Source: Combretum micranthum (lineage: Eukaryota > Streptophyta > Magnoliopsida > Myrtales > Combretaceae). Taken from it: 64,000 nucleotides of DNA. Position 1 is the first letter of the stretch. Every line of letters begins with the position of its first letter. This document shows, piece after piece, positions 34,146 to 45,640 of the stretch. The translations under genes were made by a program, and so were the position numbers. The stretch spans positions 248,001 through 312,000 of the forward strand of contig JAMXBD010001041.1 in NCBI GenBank assembly GCA_024138025.1. The letters run 5' to 3'. The notes beneath the pieces were generated by a model, which worked only from the letters and a program-made list of their open reading frames with translations, was not told where the DNA came from and ran no database searches.

Positions 34146-34245
34146 CCATTGCATCATGGTGAACCATTGCATCATGGATTTGAGTCATTGCATCACGACA
34201 AATGATTGGGCTAAGTGCTTAACCTGCCGTGCCATTGCATCTTGA
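34146..34245 (+). promoter_or_regulatory. Four spaced CCATTGCATCATGG-like motifs in S copy 1
   Basis: The motif starts at 34146, 34164, 34185 and 34232, with one to four changes in the last two. The same group is at 42415-42520 in S copy 2. Regulatory meaning is inferred only from conservation and repetition inside an LTR-like unit. Confidence 0.35.
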
Positions 34246-35493
34246 CAGGTTGTCGCTCCCTGGTTCCGGATTTAACGACGTAAAGCACAACCAACACTCA
34301 TCAATTATTAAGCCGAGTTTAAGTTCTTAATCCATATTAGATGCCTATCCTAACATCCAACACGCAAGTTACTGCATACCTTATATAAGAAATCCAAACA
34401 AATTCTCAGAATGAATTCCAGAAGATAATCTAGAAGATAAATCATATATCTACTTCTGTTAAGGAAAGAGTTCGTATGAGAAACTAAACTAAACTAATCA
34501 TCCACTTCATCAAAAACACATAAGAACTTAAGCTATTTATCTATTCATCTCAAACTCATTTTATTAAATCCTATTTGATTAGACATTAATGTGGAACCCC
34601 ACTATGGCTGCGAATATCGCCCTGCCAAAATATGGACAGTTCTCCTTTGTTTGTCAAAGTAATTCTTTTCACTTTGATTATAGTTTCTTATCACAAAACA
34701 TAACATATATGAAGCATTCATACATAAAAGCATTCATATTCAAAGCAAATAAACATTTGAAACAACATATTCCCATATTAATCAAAGATCATTCTAATTC
34801 ATTCATCTAAGCTAATTATTAGCTATTAACCCATTTCAGCTTAACCTTAGCCAAATTGTTTAGAGTTAGTCATTTAATCTAAAACTAGTTCAAGTTAATT
34901 AAACATAGACAATCTAATTCATTTTAGCTTAGTAAAGTTCATTAAGCCAAGTTGAACTTAGATTAATTACTAATTCATTATATATCTAATATCTAGTCAC
35001 TTAATCCCAAGTTAGCTTAAACCCTAGCCAAATTCATCAAAGTTAAACAATTTAAACAATTTTAGTTCATTCAAGTTCATTTAGTCAAGCTAAACCTAGG
35101 TTTGTTAACTAAGTTCATTTTATAACTAACTTCTAGATTTAATCTAATTATTTATTAAATCAATAAATCTACTTAACCCATGTTTAATTACATGAATTAA
35201 TTCACTTAGCACATCAAATATCACTTATCTATCTCATTTTAGCTCAAAAAGATCCATTTCCTAAGCAAAAACACATTTAACAAACAAAAACAAGTTTTTG
35301 ACTTTGTTTGAAAAATACAATGGCTGGAAAGAACTAAAATTTAAGCATCAATAATTTTCTAATTTGTAAAAACTCAAAACATAAAAATTGTAGATCTCTT
35401 TTAAGCTTTCTAACACAACTTGAGTCACCTCAATTGGAGGTCGCAAGAAAAAGTTATGACTAATTTACAAAATAGTGTCGCATCAGGGAAGAA

Positions 35494-35605
35494 ATCCGAG
35501 AGCGCAACGCCCTTGCAAACGGGGCCGTTTGGGAGACCGTTTGCACTCATGGAAAATAAAATTTTTGATCCGAGAGCACAACACCCTTGCAAATGGGGCC
35601 GTTTG
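35494..35605 (+). repeat. 38-bp direct duplication in the GC-richer island of S copy 1
   Basis: The two 38-base units 35494-35531 and 35568-35605 start ATCCGAGAGC and end GGGGCCGTTTG. They differ at three positions, all G/A or C/T transitions. Each contains a near-palindrome around CAAACGG-GGCCGTTTG. Confidence 0.88.
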
Positions 35606-36645
35606 CACCAGCGTTTGACAGTTTTACGAAATTCCTTGTTTCAAACACGAATTTTACAAAATTTTTACACTTCAAACCTTCACCAAAACACTTTACAACC
35701 ATCATACACCCTACATCTATTCTAACATCCTCAAACATGCATAAACTTCACATTCACCACATCAAACATCTCAAACTTCATCAACCTCCATAACCACTAT
35801 TCATCTTCTTCCTCATCAAAACCTCTTCCATCAACCATGAACCAACAAATACATATATAAACAACAATCCCAACTCATTTCAACATCAATTCATCAATTA
35901 AATAAGCAAACAACAAGTAAAACAAATATAACTTGAAATATAAAACTTAGCTTTAGAGAAGAAAAGAAGTTGAAGCTTCATCCTCTAGCTCGGTTTCTCT
36001 ATCTAGTTCATCTCCTAATCTTGATTCTTCCTTAGTTGGCTTTGATCTTGAGATTTGTTGAAGATTTGAAGAGAAAAAAGAAAAATGAAGAAGAAAGGGA
36101 AAGGGAAATGAAAGCTTCGGTTGAGAAAAAAAATAGAGGAAAGAAAGGGAAAAGTGAGGGAAGAGAGAGGCAGAGATAGAGGTTTAAAAAGAAAAGGATA
36201 GGGATTAAAATTAATATAAAGGATTATAGGTATAGGTTTAGAACTATCAGATCAAATATCTATAGTTCAAGAGTATTTAAAAGTTTGTTTCGAACCAATA
36301 TGTTAGAAATTAAGAACTTGCAATAAGAACTTAATTTGAGAATTTATTTTAGATAAAAGATATTTAATTTGAGTTCGGGTTTAAGAACTATTTTAAGATA
36401 AGCAAATGAACTCAAATTTTACTGAGATTAGGAATTAGTGTTTAGGCTAAGAATCAAGAGTTTAGGAATCCTCTAAACTTTTCAATGACTTGTTTAGAGA
36501 ATTTAGATTTCAAATCTCAAATTTCATTTAATTAATTACTAATCTAACTTTGTCAACTTATCTATTTATATCCTATAATTAATTTAATTCATTCAAATCT
36601 ATCTAAACCCAATTTCTAATATATGTGAAGGTTTGGGGTATTTCA

Positions 36646-36650
36646 TTTTG
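36646..36650. repeat. Target site duplication of S copy 1, right
   Basis: TTTTG directly after the terminal TTTCA. Partner of 33107-33111. Confidence 0.85.
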
Positions 36651-37365
36651 GCATTGAAATCTTTTGAGATATTTTTGGATTATAGGTCTTAATTTGAATA
36701 ATTTGGTTACTATATTAAACCTTTCTGGCTTATTCAAATCAAAAAAAGAAAAATATTAGCAAAGTGTAAAAAGAAAAAAATATGGGAGTCCTTATATTTT
36801 TGTTCCATTGACGAAGATGGTAAAGTAATTCTATTAAACATATGTTATTAAATAATATAATAACAAATAGAAAAAAAATTGTAAGAAACTACCAATAATT
36901 AGAAGCAAGTTCATCAAAGGTATTAATGTCTTGAGTATTTAGAAAGAGGAATCAATACTTTGTTAATTCCTTGTTTGAGTTAATTTTGTGAAACTTTGAT
37001 TCCTCTTATCAAACTTTTGAAAGGTTGATATTTTAAACCAGCTATAAGTATTAACATTGATACATTTTGATATACTTTACCAATAAAAATTATTAAATGT
37101 ACATATAAAAAAAATTGAGAACAAAAAGTAAAAAAGAGGTTGAAAACCCTAAAACATGGTGTTTGAGAATGGCCATTCATCTACCTTAAAGAAAAAATGA
37201 AAAAAAAATATGGGTCATAGTTGGATTCTATATTCATTAATTCAATAGAAAATATATTGCACTTATAAATATATTTGTGGAAACCCATTAACGAGTCACA
37301 AAGGCAGAAACGCTTATCAACATCATCTATTCGCCGTAGAAATGTTTCAATAGTAGTTCTCCATT
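36651..37365. other. No gene seen
   Basis: AT-rich sequence between S copy 1 and the Mutator-like MITE. The frame 37180-36980 on the minus strand is AT-rich and unsupported. Confidence 0.55.
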
Positions 37366-37374
37366 ATTGCATTT

Positions 37375-38168
37375 GGATAAATTGCGTGCATTTCTGCTCA
37401 AAACTTTAGAAATTATATGAACCCAAGTTTTCAAAAAGTCATTTACAAAAAAAAAAAAAAATTGCATGAACCTCTCCTAAAAATTTTAAAAATTACGTAA
37501 ACCTCCGATTTTTTTCAAAAGTCAATATTTACACTCCAAAAAATACGATGATAACATGTAAATTTTGCTTAATTGGTACTAATGTATTACATATATAATA
37601 TATTTAATAAAATATAATTTTAAAAATATTTATAAATTTTTATTATAGTTTTTTAAAATTTTTTTTTAGAAAAAATAGAAAATTTAATTGTCATTTTTCT
37701 TCTTCTAGAACTACATTTTATCATGAAACAATTAAACAAATATACTAGAAAATTTTTTCGTTATGATAAAACACACCCATGACATAGTTTTTTTGCTAAA
37801 AAATATTTTTTTTAATTGGAATTGCACTTTAATGCTTGCTTGAAAGGGAAAAAAAAAAGAAATAATAAAATTTTTTCCTTCTTTAATATTTAAATTTTTA
37901 AATATTTCTTGAAATATTTATTAATTAAACATATTATGTGTAATGACAAGTTTAAACCAAATAAACAAAAATATATGTTATCATTATGTTAATTTTTGGG
38001 GGTATAAGCATTGGTTTTTGAATAAATTAAGGGTTCATATAATTTTTGAAGTTTTCAGGAAAAATCAGTGCAATTTATACATTTTTAGGGAAAATAAGTG
38101 TTGACTTTCGAAAAATTTGGGTTTCATGCAAATTCTAAAATTTTCAAGGGATATTCCCACAATTTATC
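37375..38168. mobile_element. Mutator-like MITE with long inverted repeats
   Basis: The two ends are inverse copies over about 200 bases: left GGATAAATTGCGTGCATTTC with AAATTATATGAACCCAA and AAAAGTCAATATTTACACTC, right ending CCCACAATTTATC. Flanking 9-mers ATTGCATTT (37366-37374) and TTTGTATTT (38169-38177) agree at 7 of 9. No coding capacity. The short AT-rich middle (37570-37950) separates the arms. Confidence 0.72.
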
Positions 38169-38177
38169 TTTGTATTT

Positions 38178-39100
38178 TGAAAATATCACCCATTTCTTCT
38201 CTTTAAAGGATCTCTTCTTGCATTTGAGCTATTGTTGCTCTAAAGATCAAGTATCACGAAACTAAAGCATTCTAGCTCCTATTTGTTGCACTAGGTTGCC
38301 TAATATCCCATACTTGTATCCCTTTGCCCATCTTCCAATTTCATCACATTTGAAGTCCCATTAAAATCACAACACTCTTCTCTTACATCTAAGCATGTGA
38401 CTCACACGGCCATGCCATATAAGTGTGTTGGTTATATATTAAATTATGACATTAAGCATCTAAAATTTGGTTCATCTCTTTTTTTTTTAACTATTTATAT
38501 AATTTGCTTCTATCCAAATGGGCATATTTGCCAAGAAAAAAAAATAAAAAAGATGGAGATATATGTTGTTCTTTTAAAATTAAATACGCAATAAATCTCT
38601 ATACAGTTGGACTTATTTATCATTTACTTTATTTATTTTTACAAAATACTAATGAAAATTTTCTTTTTCAATTTATGAAATATTTTCTACTAAAAATATG
38701 TGAATCTTTAATGTCAATTCTCACATTCCAATCTATAATTTTATCATAATTATGAATTAAAAACAGAATATATTATCTATCTTTTATTTTTGTTTATCCT
38801 ATATTTAATTTATACTTGTTCGAAATTTAACTTTTGAAAAACCATTTTATTTGTTATATATATATATATATATATAAAATATCCAAACATGTTCTAAATG
38901 CGAACTACCATTTTCTTAGGGAAGCGAACCTGTACGCTCCCAAAAACTTTGCTTCCATCACAAAGGCTTGCAACACAGTGGAGCTATCACTGTAAGTCAA
39001 ATAAGGACCACAACGTATTAACACGTGATGGACAATTCATTTACTGGCTATTAAGCATTCTACATAACTAACGTTGTTGTCCAAGTCGTGGCAAGTCCCC
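38178..39100. repeat. Local repeat block Y2 (left half) and flanking DNA
   Basis: Bases 38560-39075 are related to 32040-32500 (see that entry). The block is cut by the B-type unit and its right end continues at 48767-48890. Bases 38178-38400 are of different character, without a supportable frame. A (TA)n run is at 38855-38876. Confidence 0.55.
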
Positions 39101-40608
39101 TGTCACACCCGGAGGAATACCCTAAACATATCAGTCTGCCGTACACAATACTAAAGCCTAAGAATGACTACCTCAGTCACGCAGAGGCTTTCATATCATG
39201 TACAAGGCGTGCATCACAACTAAGAGAACGCATCAAAGTAGCGCAATTTACCTTGATAATAATTAAGTAACAAGGCAAGAAGAATACTTATCATAAAATG
39301 TAAACATGTTAAATTACAATTCTTAGGGGTATATCCCTCTATTGTCTTCAAATAAATATACATTTTTGAATTTTCAAAACACTAACATAGAATACATTAC
39401 ATAAAGAACCTTACAAAGTAACTTCATCTATGTTTCCATTTCCTTCATAAAAGCTTAAAATCCTTCAATGACTTTCTCAACGTCATGATCCCCAATTTAA
39501 GCTATGGGTATACCTGTTTCATCAAAATCTATAGGGATATAAGCTACAGCTAGCTTAGTGAGATATTCCTTTTCATTCTCACCATGTTTTTAAACAAGCT
39601 CATTTAAATTTTTACATATGCTATCCGTACAATGCAACAATCACGTGATTACACAAATACATATAGTTATCGGAAACCATATATAGAACGGATTTACCTC
39701 TTGTATCGAAGGTTAGGTATCATGATGAAGATCCTCGATCTTCTACTACTAGTCCCCAGTTCCTGACCCAAAGCATTCGGTTGGCTTGGCTCCGAACCTA
39801 GAGTCACATTCCTGGGCGATTTGGATTCTCTAGGAAGGAACATGGCCCATGTCAAAGCACAATAACAGCCAATCCAACTTTATGCGTAGGAGTAGCAGCC
39901 TTTTGAAAAAGATGTGACTCGATGGATGCTAGGCTTAAGCGTTTTATTTTTCTTAAGCCAAACCTTATTAAGGCTTATTAGGGGGCGGTCAATCAATTTA
40001 GCAAATAATAAGCAGTCATACAAGTAAGTAAACAAAAACACTTAAACAGATAGTTTGAAGTTGCAATATTCTTAATTCTCATTACATGCATGAACATAGA
40101 ATCACATATATATACATATTCCGAATTCTCCATATATATCCAATTTTATCTTTTTTTAGAATAGTAATGCTACTACTTTACAAGCACAAGCAAGGTAACA
40201 ATATTAAGAGGAATAACTCACTCGTCTATTTCGCGATCATCTTAGTCGTAGTAATCCTCAGGAAAGGTAATCTCATATCCTTCATCACCTAGATAGAAAA
40301 AATACCCAGGATGAGTATTTCGTAGAAATTCTACTTAAACTTTCTAATTATATTTCAATATGTTCGTCAAAATCACATAAAATGAAATTCCAATTTAAAA
40401 TGGCTATAACTTGCTCATTTTAACTCGGAATTTCGTATATAATATACCGTTTTCTACCTATTCGAAAAGATCTAACCATTTCTAAGGTTATTTTTGTTAT
40501 ATAAGGCATTTAGGTTCCGAAAACGTAGGGTACAGATTTAAAACGAATATTTCTAGATGTTGCGAAATAATTTTCCAACTCAACCTCATTCAAAATCCTT
40601 TGATGAAA

Positions 40609-40630
40609 ATATATATATATATATATATAT
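40609..40630 (+). repeat. (AT)n microsatellite
   Basis: Uninterrupted AT dinucleotide run within B copy 1. Confidence 0.9.
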
Positions 40631-43007
40631 GTGTGATTGATAAATTCCTTTAGTATATAGATAAGCTCACTTTATATGCAAAATTTCTAATGGCAGTGTC
40701 TCAACAATTTATTTCATAAAACAATTTATTTTGAATTGTTAAACTTTAACTTTGGCAAATTTCTTTTCAAGTACTTTGAAGAAACTTTATTTATTTATTA
40801 TTATTATTATTTTATTTTATTATTTTCTTTTGATAGGTTATTATAAATGAGTATATTCTTATTTTATTTTCTTCATTCGTTTTTCCAAAACAAGTAAATT
40901 TTCCTTTAACCTTAGTCTTTCATAAATTTTACTTCTAATGATAAAAGATCAAAGTTATCAAAAGTGTATTAAGTTATTGAAAATCTTTTTATATCTTTAG
41001 GATGGTTTTAGAAAATGAGTCTTGTCTTCTTATATTTATTATCTAAAATATAAGTTTTTGTTTTCTAAAACTTGTTCTTTTATTTCCTTTGAAAAGAATC
41101 ATCTGTATTGATAAAATCCTTTGTTTCTAATCTTATTTTATTTTTATTTTCATTTTTTGAAGATAGGTTCTTCTTTAAGAACTTGAAAATCATTATTTTC
41201 CTAAGGGGTTCATAACTTTATGAGTTGATTTTTATCTTAACTTTGAAACTAGTTTGTTTCTTGGTTTTGTCATGGAGTTTAAAAGAGTTTAATTTTTAAG
41301 CTTTTTGCAAGATCTTTGAAAACTAACAAATTATTTTACTAAAACTTAGATTCCCATTATATACAATGAAAGTATTTATTTCTTATGTGTAAAGACCCGA
41401 CATGCTCAATTCTCAAATTAAGCACACAAAGTCCCCAACCACGTATAAATCTTACGAATTATACGTAATATTGTCTTAAAAGAAGGTGTTTATGTTGAAC
41501 ATTGCTAAACCAATTTTAGAATTTATGAAATCATTTAGTTAGATTTCTAAATAACTTGATTCGGCAGCAGAAAATCAAATTTTATAAAACAACTTATAAA
41601 CTTTTACTCCCTATAGAGCAAACCAGTTTTCTAAGAAACTAACTTTATAAAAACACTTTATGATCTACTCTTAGGGATAGATAATCATTTACAATCAATT
41701 GGGCATTAACAAGCCCTTAAAAGAAAATACAATTTATAAAAATATCATCCTCTTACAAAACAAAACAAAAGAAGAAACAAAATACAAGTAATATCTCTAT
41801 CCTATCACACTTCACTCATTCTCCCATATCTTCAGAATCGCTCAAAACCCAGGACAAACATCATCACATCAATCATCATCACCATCACCATCCTCATCAA
41901 CAACATCAACAAGAACTCATCATCATCAACTTTATCAACATCATCTTTATCAACAACAAAACTTGCAAAAGAATCACAACAACAAGAGTGAGCCGAAGCC
42001 CAGTACACAATAACATAATCACACACGGAGTGGCACGTGAGCCTAACTAAATGCAATACATCAATCCACAAGTTATTATCTTTTCATTAAAATAAACAAA
42101 TCAACAATGGAGCACTCACACTCCGGAACAAGCTAATGGGAATCTAGGGGTCCTGAGTAACAGCAGCTGCTTAGGGGGTTGATATAGATAGACCGGATAT
42201 CTATATCACATATATCTAACCGATAAAGAATATTAATAGCATCATCTAGGGTTCACACTCCTTTATACACTTCACTTATCCTGGTCTATAATATCAATTA
42301 GTTCAACAGTCCCATACCCCTGAACCAAAACATATTATTTCCTCCCAAGCCTAAGTAGAGAATATATTGATACAGTTAACCCTATTAGCTACCCACTTAG
42401 CCAATAAAAGAAACCACCATTGCATCATGGTGAACCATTGCATCATGGATTTGAGTCATTGCATCATGATAAAGGATTGGGCTAAGTGCCTAAACTACCA
42501 TGCCATTGCATCATGACAAGGTTGTCGCTCCCCAGTTCCGGATTCAACAACTTAAAGCACAACCAACACTCATCAATTATTAAGCCGAGTTTAAGTTCTA
42601 AATCCATATTAGATGCCTATCCTAACATCCAACACGCAAGTTACTGCGTACCTTGAATATGAAATCCAAACAGAGTCTCAGAATGAATTCCAGAAGATAA
42701 ATCAGATATCCAATTCTGTTAAGGAAAGAGTTTGTGTAAGAAACTAAACTAAACTAAACTAAACATCCACTTCATCAAAATCATATAAGAACTTAAGCTA
42801 TTTATCCATTCTTCTCAAACTCATTTTATTAAACCCTATTTGATCAGACACTAAATAGGAACCCCACTATAGCTTTGAAGATGGCCTCGCCAAAATGGAC
42901 AGTTCTCCTTTGTCTGTCAAAGTAATTCTTTTCACTTTAATTATAGTTTCTTATCACAAAACATAGATATATAAAGCATTCATACATAAAAGCATTCATA
43001 TTCAAAG

Positions 43008-44437
43008 TGATAGATTAGTTTTGCCTTCAAGCGTAGTTTTAAATTTATAAAGTCCCGTTCTTAATTCACTATAAAGGCAATAGGCAGTGTACCTATCGAT
43101 TGCAGAATAGAATTAATACGGGTGTCGTCCTCTAGGATTTGGATATCAAGTACTAGTATTACTGTTTCTCTACTATGTAACCGACAATTTTGATGATTAC
43201 TATTTTATCTAATTTACTTTGAACAATATTAACACAGATTAGTAACAAACAAGCAAGATTCAATAAGAACAAATGATCCAGATTTTGTCTTACCTCTAAT
43301 TTATCATGTGAATCCTTGGAATTTACAGATTTGATTTAGTTCTTAAGCTGTTGAGTTTCTCAAGAAAAATGATAATTCTTTCGAATCTATCAATTTTTCT
43401 AAACCTAAGTTAATCAATTAGGATTTCTCCTCAATCAATAGCAACTTAAGCCTGCATTAAGAACATTAACTCATTGAAATTACAATAGTCACAGAAAATT
43501 CTTGCTATTCTATGTCTAGAATTACAAACGAATCCCATCAATTGCATAGATCAATTCATGAAAGCAATCTTTCAATTAACTTAAATGAAAATTAAACATA
43601 AATTTGCATTCCGGATATACAAATTTAAGAAACAGTTAAGAAACATGCAATTGAACAAAAGAACTTCAATCTTTCATTAAGCTCAAAGCCTCATCACATG
43701 ATAAAACATAGAGTTCAACAAAACCTGGATATGAAAATTTACTCTTCCATAGTAATTAATGAAAATACATGAAATTCTAGAAACAAACTAGAATTCATGA
43801 TATCACCCGAGAAAATGAAGCTCAAAATTGTGGATCTTCAATCCAAGATAATCTTGACTTGTTGAAACTCTGAAAAACTTTATGTATGAATTCTATATGT
43901 GCTCTCTCTTTCTTCCTTTCTTCTCTTCTTGTTGTTGATTCTTCCTCCATCTTCAATTTATAATGATCTTTGCATAAATGGAATTGAATGCTCATTGATT
44001 GAGGAAATGGGAAGTTACGGGAGTTACAGGTCTTTTGGCTTTTCAAAGTAACACCCCTTTAATATCCAATAGATGTTTCTTTAATAAATAGGGGTTACTA
44101 TTCAATAAAAAAGCCATTTCTCAAAAAGTAACGGATTGTCAAATTGACAGGTTTAGGGACAGGTCATGTCACATAAATGTCTTCCAAAAGCTTGATATTT
44201 AGCCCTTAATTTTGCTTCTTCTTGTAATGGTTGAAAGACATGGCTTGTTCTTGTCATGATGAGTTCTTCTTAATCCAAACTTTGCATTTTTGACCCGTCT
44301 TTGCTTGCTTTAAAAAAATATCTCCTTTAAAGACCTGAAAGCATAAATTAATATTTTGAAGTGCCAAATTCGTAATAAAAATGATCAATAAAAGTTCATT
44401 TTGGCATTCATAAAATAGGAATAAATTTGGTTTATCA
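43008..44437. mobile_element. Nested 1.4-kb solo-LTR-like insertion in S copy 2
   Basis: It begins TGATAGATTAG and ends GGTTTATCA, with 5-bp inverted tips TGATA/TATCA, and is flanked by a perfect 5-bp duplication CAAAG (43003-43007, 44438-44442). The uninterrupted site is preserved in S copy 1 at about 34735-34755 (TTCATATTCAAAGCAAATAA), which proves the insertion directly. The block ACGGGTGTCGTCCTCTAGGA (43117-43136) resembles the GTGTCGT-CC motif of long LTRs of Tat/Ogre-type gypsy elements. The 74-codon minus frame inside (44046-43822) has no recognisable domain. Confidence 0.85.
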
Positions 44438-45439
44438 CAAAGCAAATAAACATTTGAAACAACATATTCCCATATTAATCAAAGATCATCCTAATTCATT
44501 CAACTAAGCTAATTATTAGCTATTAACCCATTTCAGCTTAACCTTAGCTAAATTATTTAGAGTTAGTCATTTAATCTAAAACTAGTTCAAGTTGATTCAC
44601 TTAAGTAATCTAATTCCTTTTAGCTAATTCAAGTTCATTTAGTCAAGTTGAACTTAGATTCATTACTAATTCATTATACATGTAGGATCTTTGTCAATTT
44701 GAACTCACCTTAACTTAAACTTAGCTAAATTAATTAACCTTAACCATTTAGTTCAAAAACTAAGTCAAAGATGGTTAAACTAACTTTATCTAATTCATTT
44801 TAACTCATTCAAGTCTATTTAATCAAGTTGAACTTAAGTTTGTTAACTAAGTTCATTTAAGTTCAATAGCTAATCATAAGAACAAATAATAAACAAGGTA
44901 AAACAATTGAAGAAAAACACCACTTAAAACATACTAAATCTTAAACTTAGCATGAAGGAAATTCAAATAAAATTCATATAGATACATAAATCATCAATTA
45001 TATACTTATCAAGATCATTTAGTTTCACTAAGTCATCATAACATCATAAATCAAGCAATGGAAATCATATATACAACATAACTACTTTTAGTTTAATACT
45101 CATGGAAATTCAATTATTTGATGAATCTACAAAATACTTAAATTATGCTTCATTATATCCCTCAATCATCATTACACATCAAACATCATTAATCTATCTC
45201 ATTTTAGGTCAAAAAATCTATTTGTCAAAGTAAACACATATAAAATAATCTATAACAAGTTTTTAGCTTAGCTTGAAAAATATATCGGTTAGAAAGAATT
45301 AAAATTTAAGCATTGATAATTTTATAATTTGCAAAAACTCAAAACATAAAAGTTGTAGATTTCTTTCTTATATTTTCCAACGCAACTTGAATCACCTCAA
45401 TCGGAGATCAAATGAAAAAGTCATGGCTAAAATACGAAG

Positions 45440-45640
45440 AGGCTGCGAAACTGGGAAATTTTATAAAACTAACGCCGGAGTTCAACGCCGGCGGCGTAGA
45501 GTTCAATTTGCCAGCGTTAAAGGTCAAGCAATCTGGTCACCGTGTGACTCCTCAACACCGTCAAATTCTACACGTATGTCGGCAGCGTAGAATTCAACAC
45601 CGGCAGCGGTGATTGCCAGCATACATGCAATACGCTACTA
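45440..45640 (+). repeat. Copy-specific GC-rich island in S copy 2
   Basis: This stretch holds near-repeats such as GGCGGCGTAGAGTTCAA and GGCAGCGTAGAATTCAACAC. It replaces the unrelated island of S copy 1 (35490-35640), although both flanks (AAAAACTCAAAACATAAA to the left, ATTCATCTTCTTCCTCA to the right) are shared. Two overlapping open frames here (45387-45612) are a result of the higher GC content. Confidence 0.75.

Larger units (their letters stand above)
33112..36645 (-). mobile_element. Solo-LTR-like unit S, copy 1 (3.5 kb)
   Basis: The unit runs TGTAAAGACCCGAC...GGGGTATTTCA, i.e. TG...CA. A perfect 5-bp target duplication TTTTG flanks it (33107-33111 and 36646-36650). It is homologous end to end with 41388-46682. 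No internal second terminal repeat, primer binding site or coding domain is visible, so it is best read as a very long solo LTR, or the LTR-like shell of a large non-coding retroelement. Strand is a guess, based on the minus-strand start TGAAATACCCC. Sub-blocks are a CAT-rich stretch (33570-33690), four CCATTGCATCATGG-like motifs (34146-34245), AGTTCATTTAGTCAAG-type repeats (34810-35150) and a GC-richer island (35490-35640). Confidence 0.82.

Noticed and set aside
33112..36645. S unit as a full-length LTR retrotransposon
   Set aside because: No terminal direct repeats inside the TG...CA borders, no primer site next to an end, no domain. Treated as solo-LTR-like.
41832..42071. Val/Asp/Met-rich minus-strand frame
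   Set aside because: It is the translation of the CAT/ATC-rich simple repeat in S copy 2. The equivalent in S copy 1 is not open.
45387..45612. Two overlapping Arg-rich frames
   Set aside because: They lie on the GC-rich island of an LTR-like unit, one in each of two frames, without homology. S copy 1 has unrelated sequence there.
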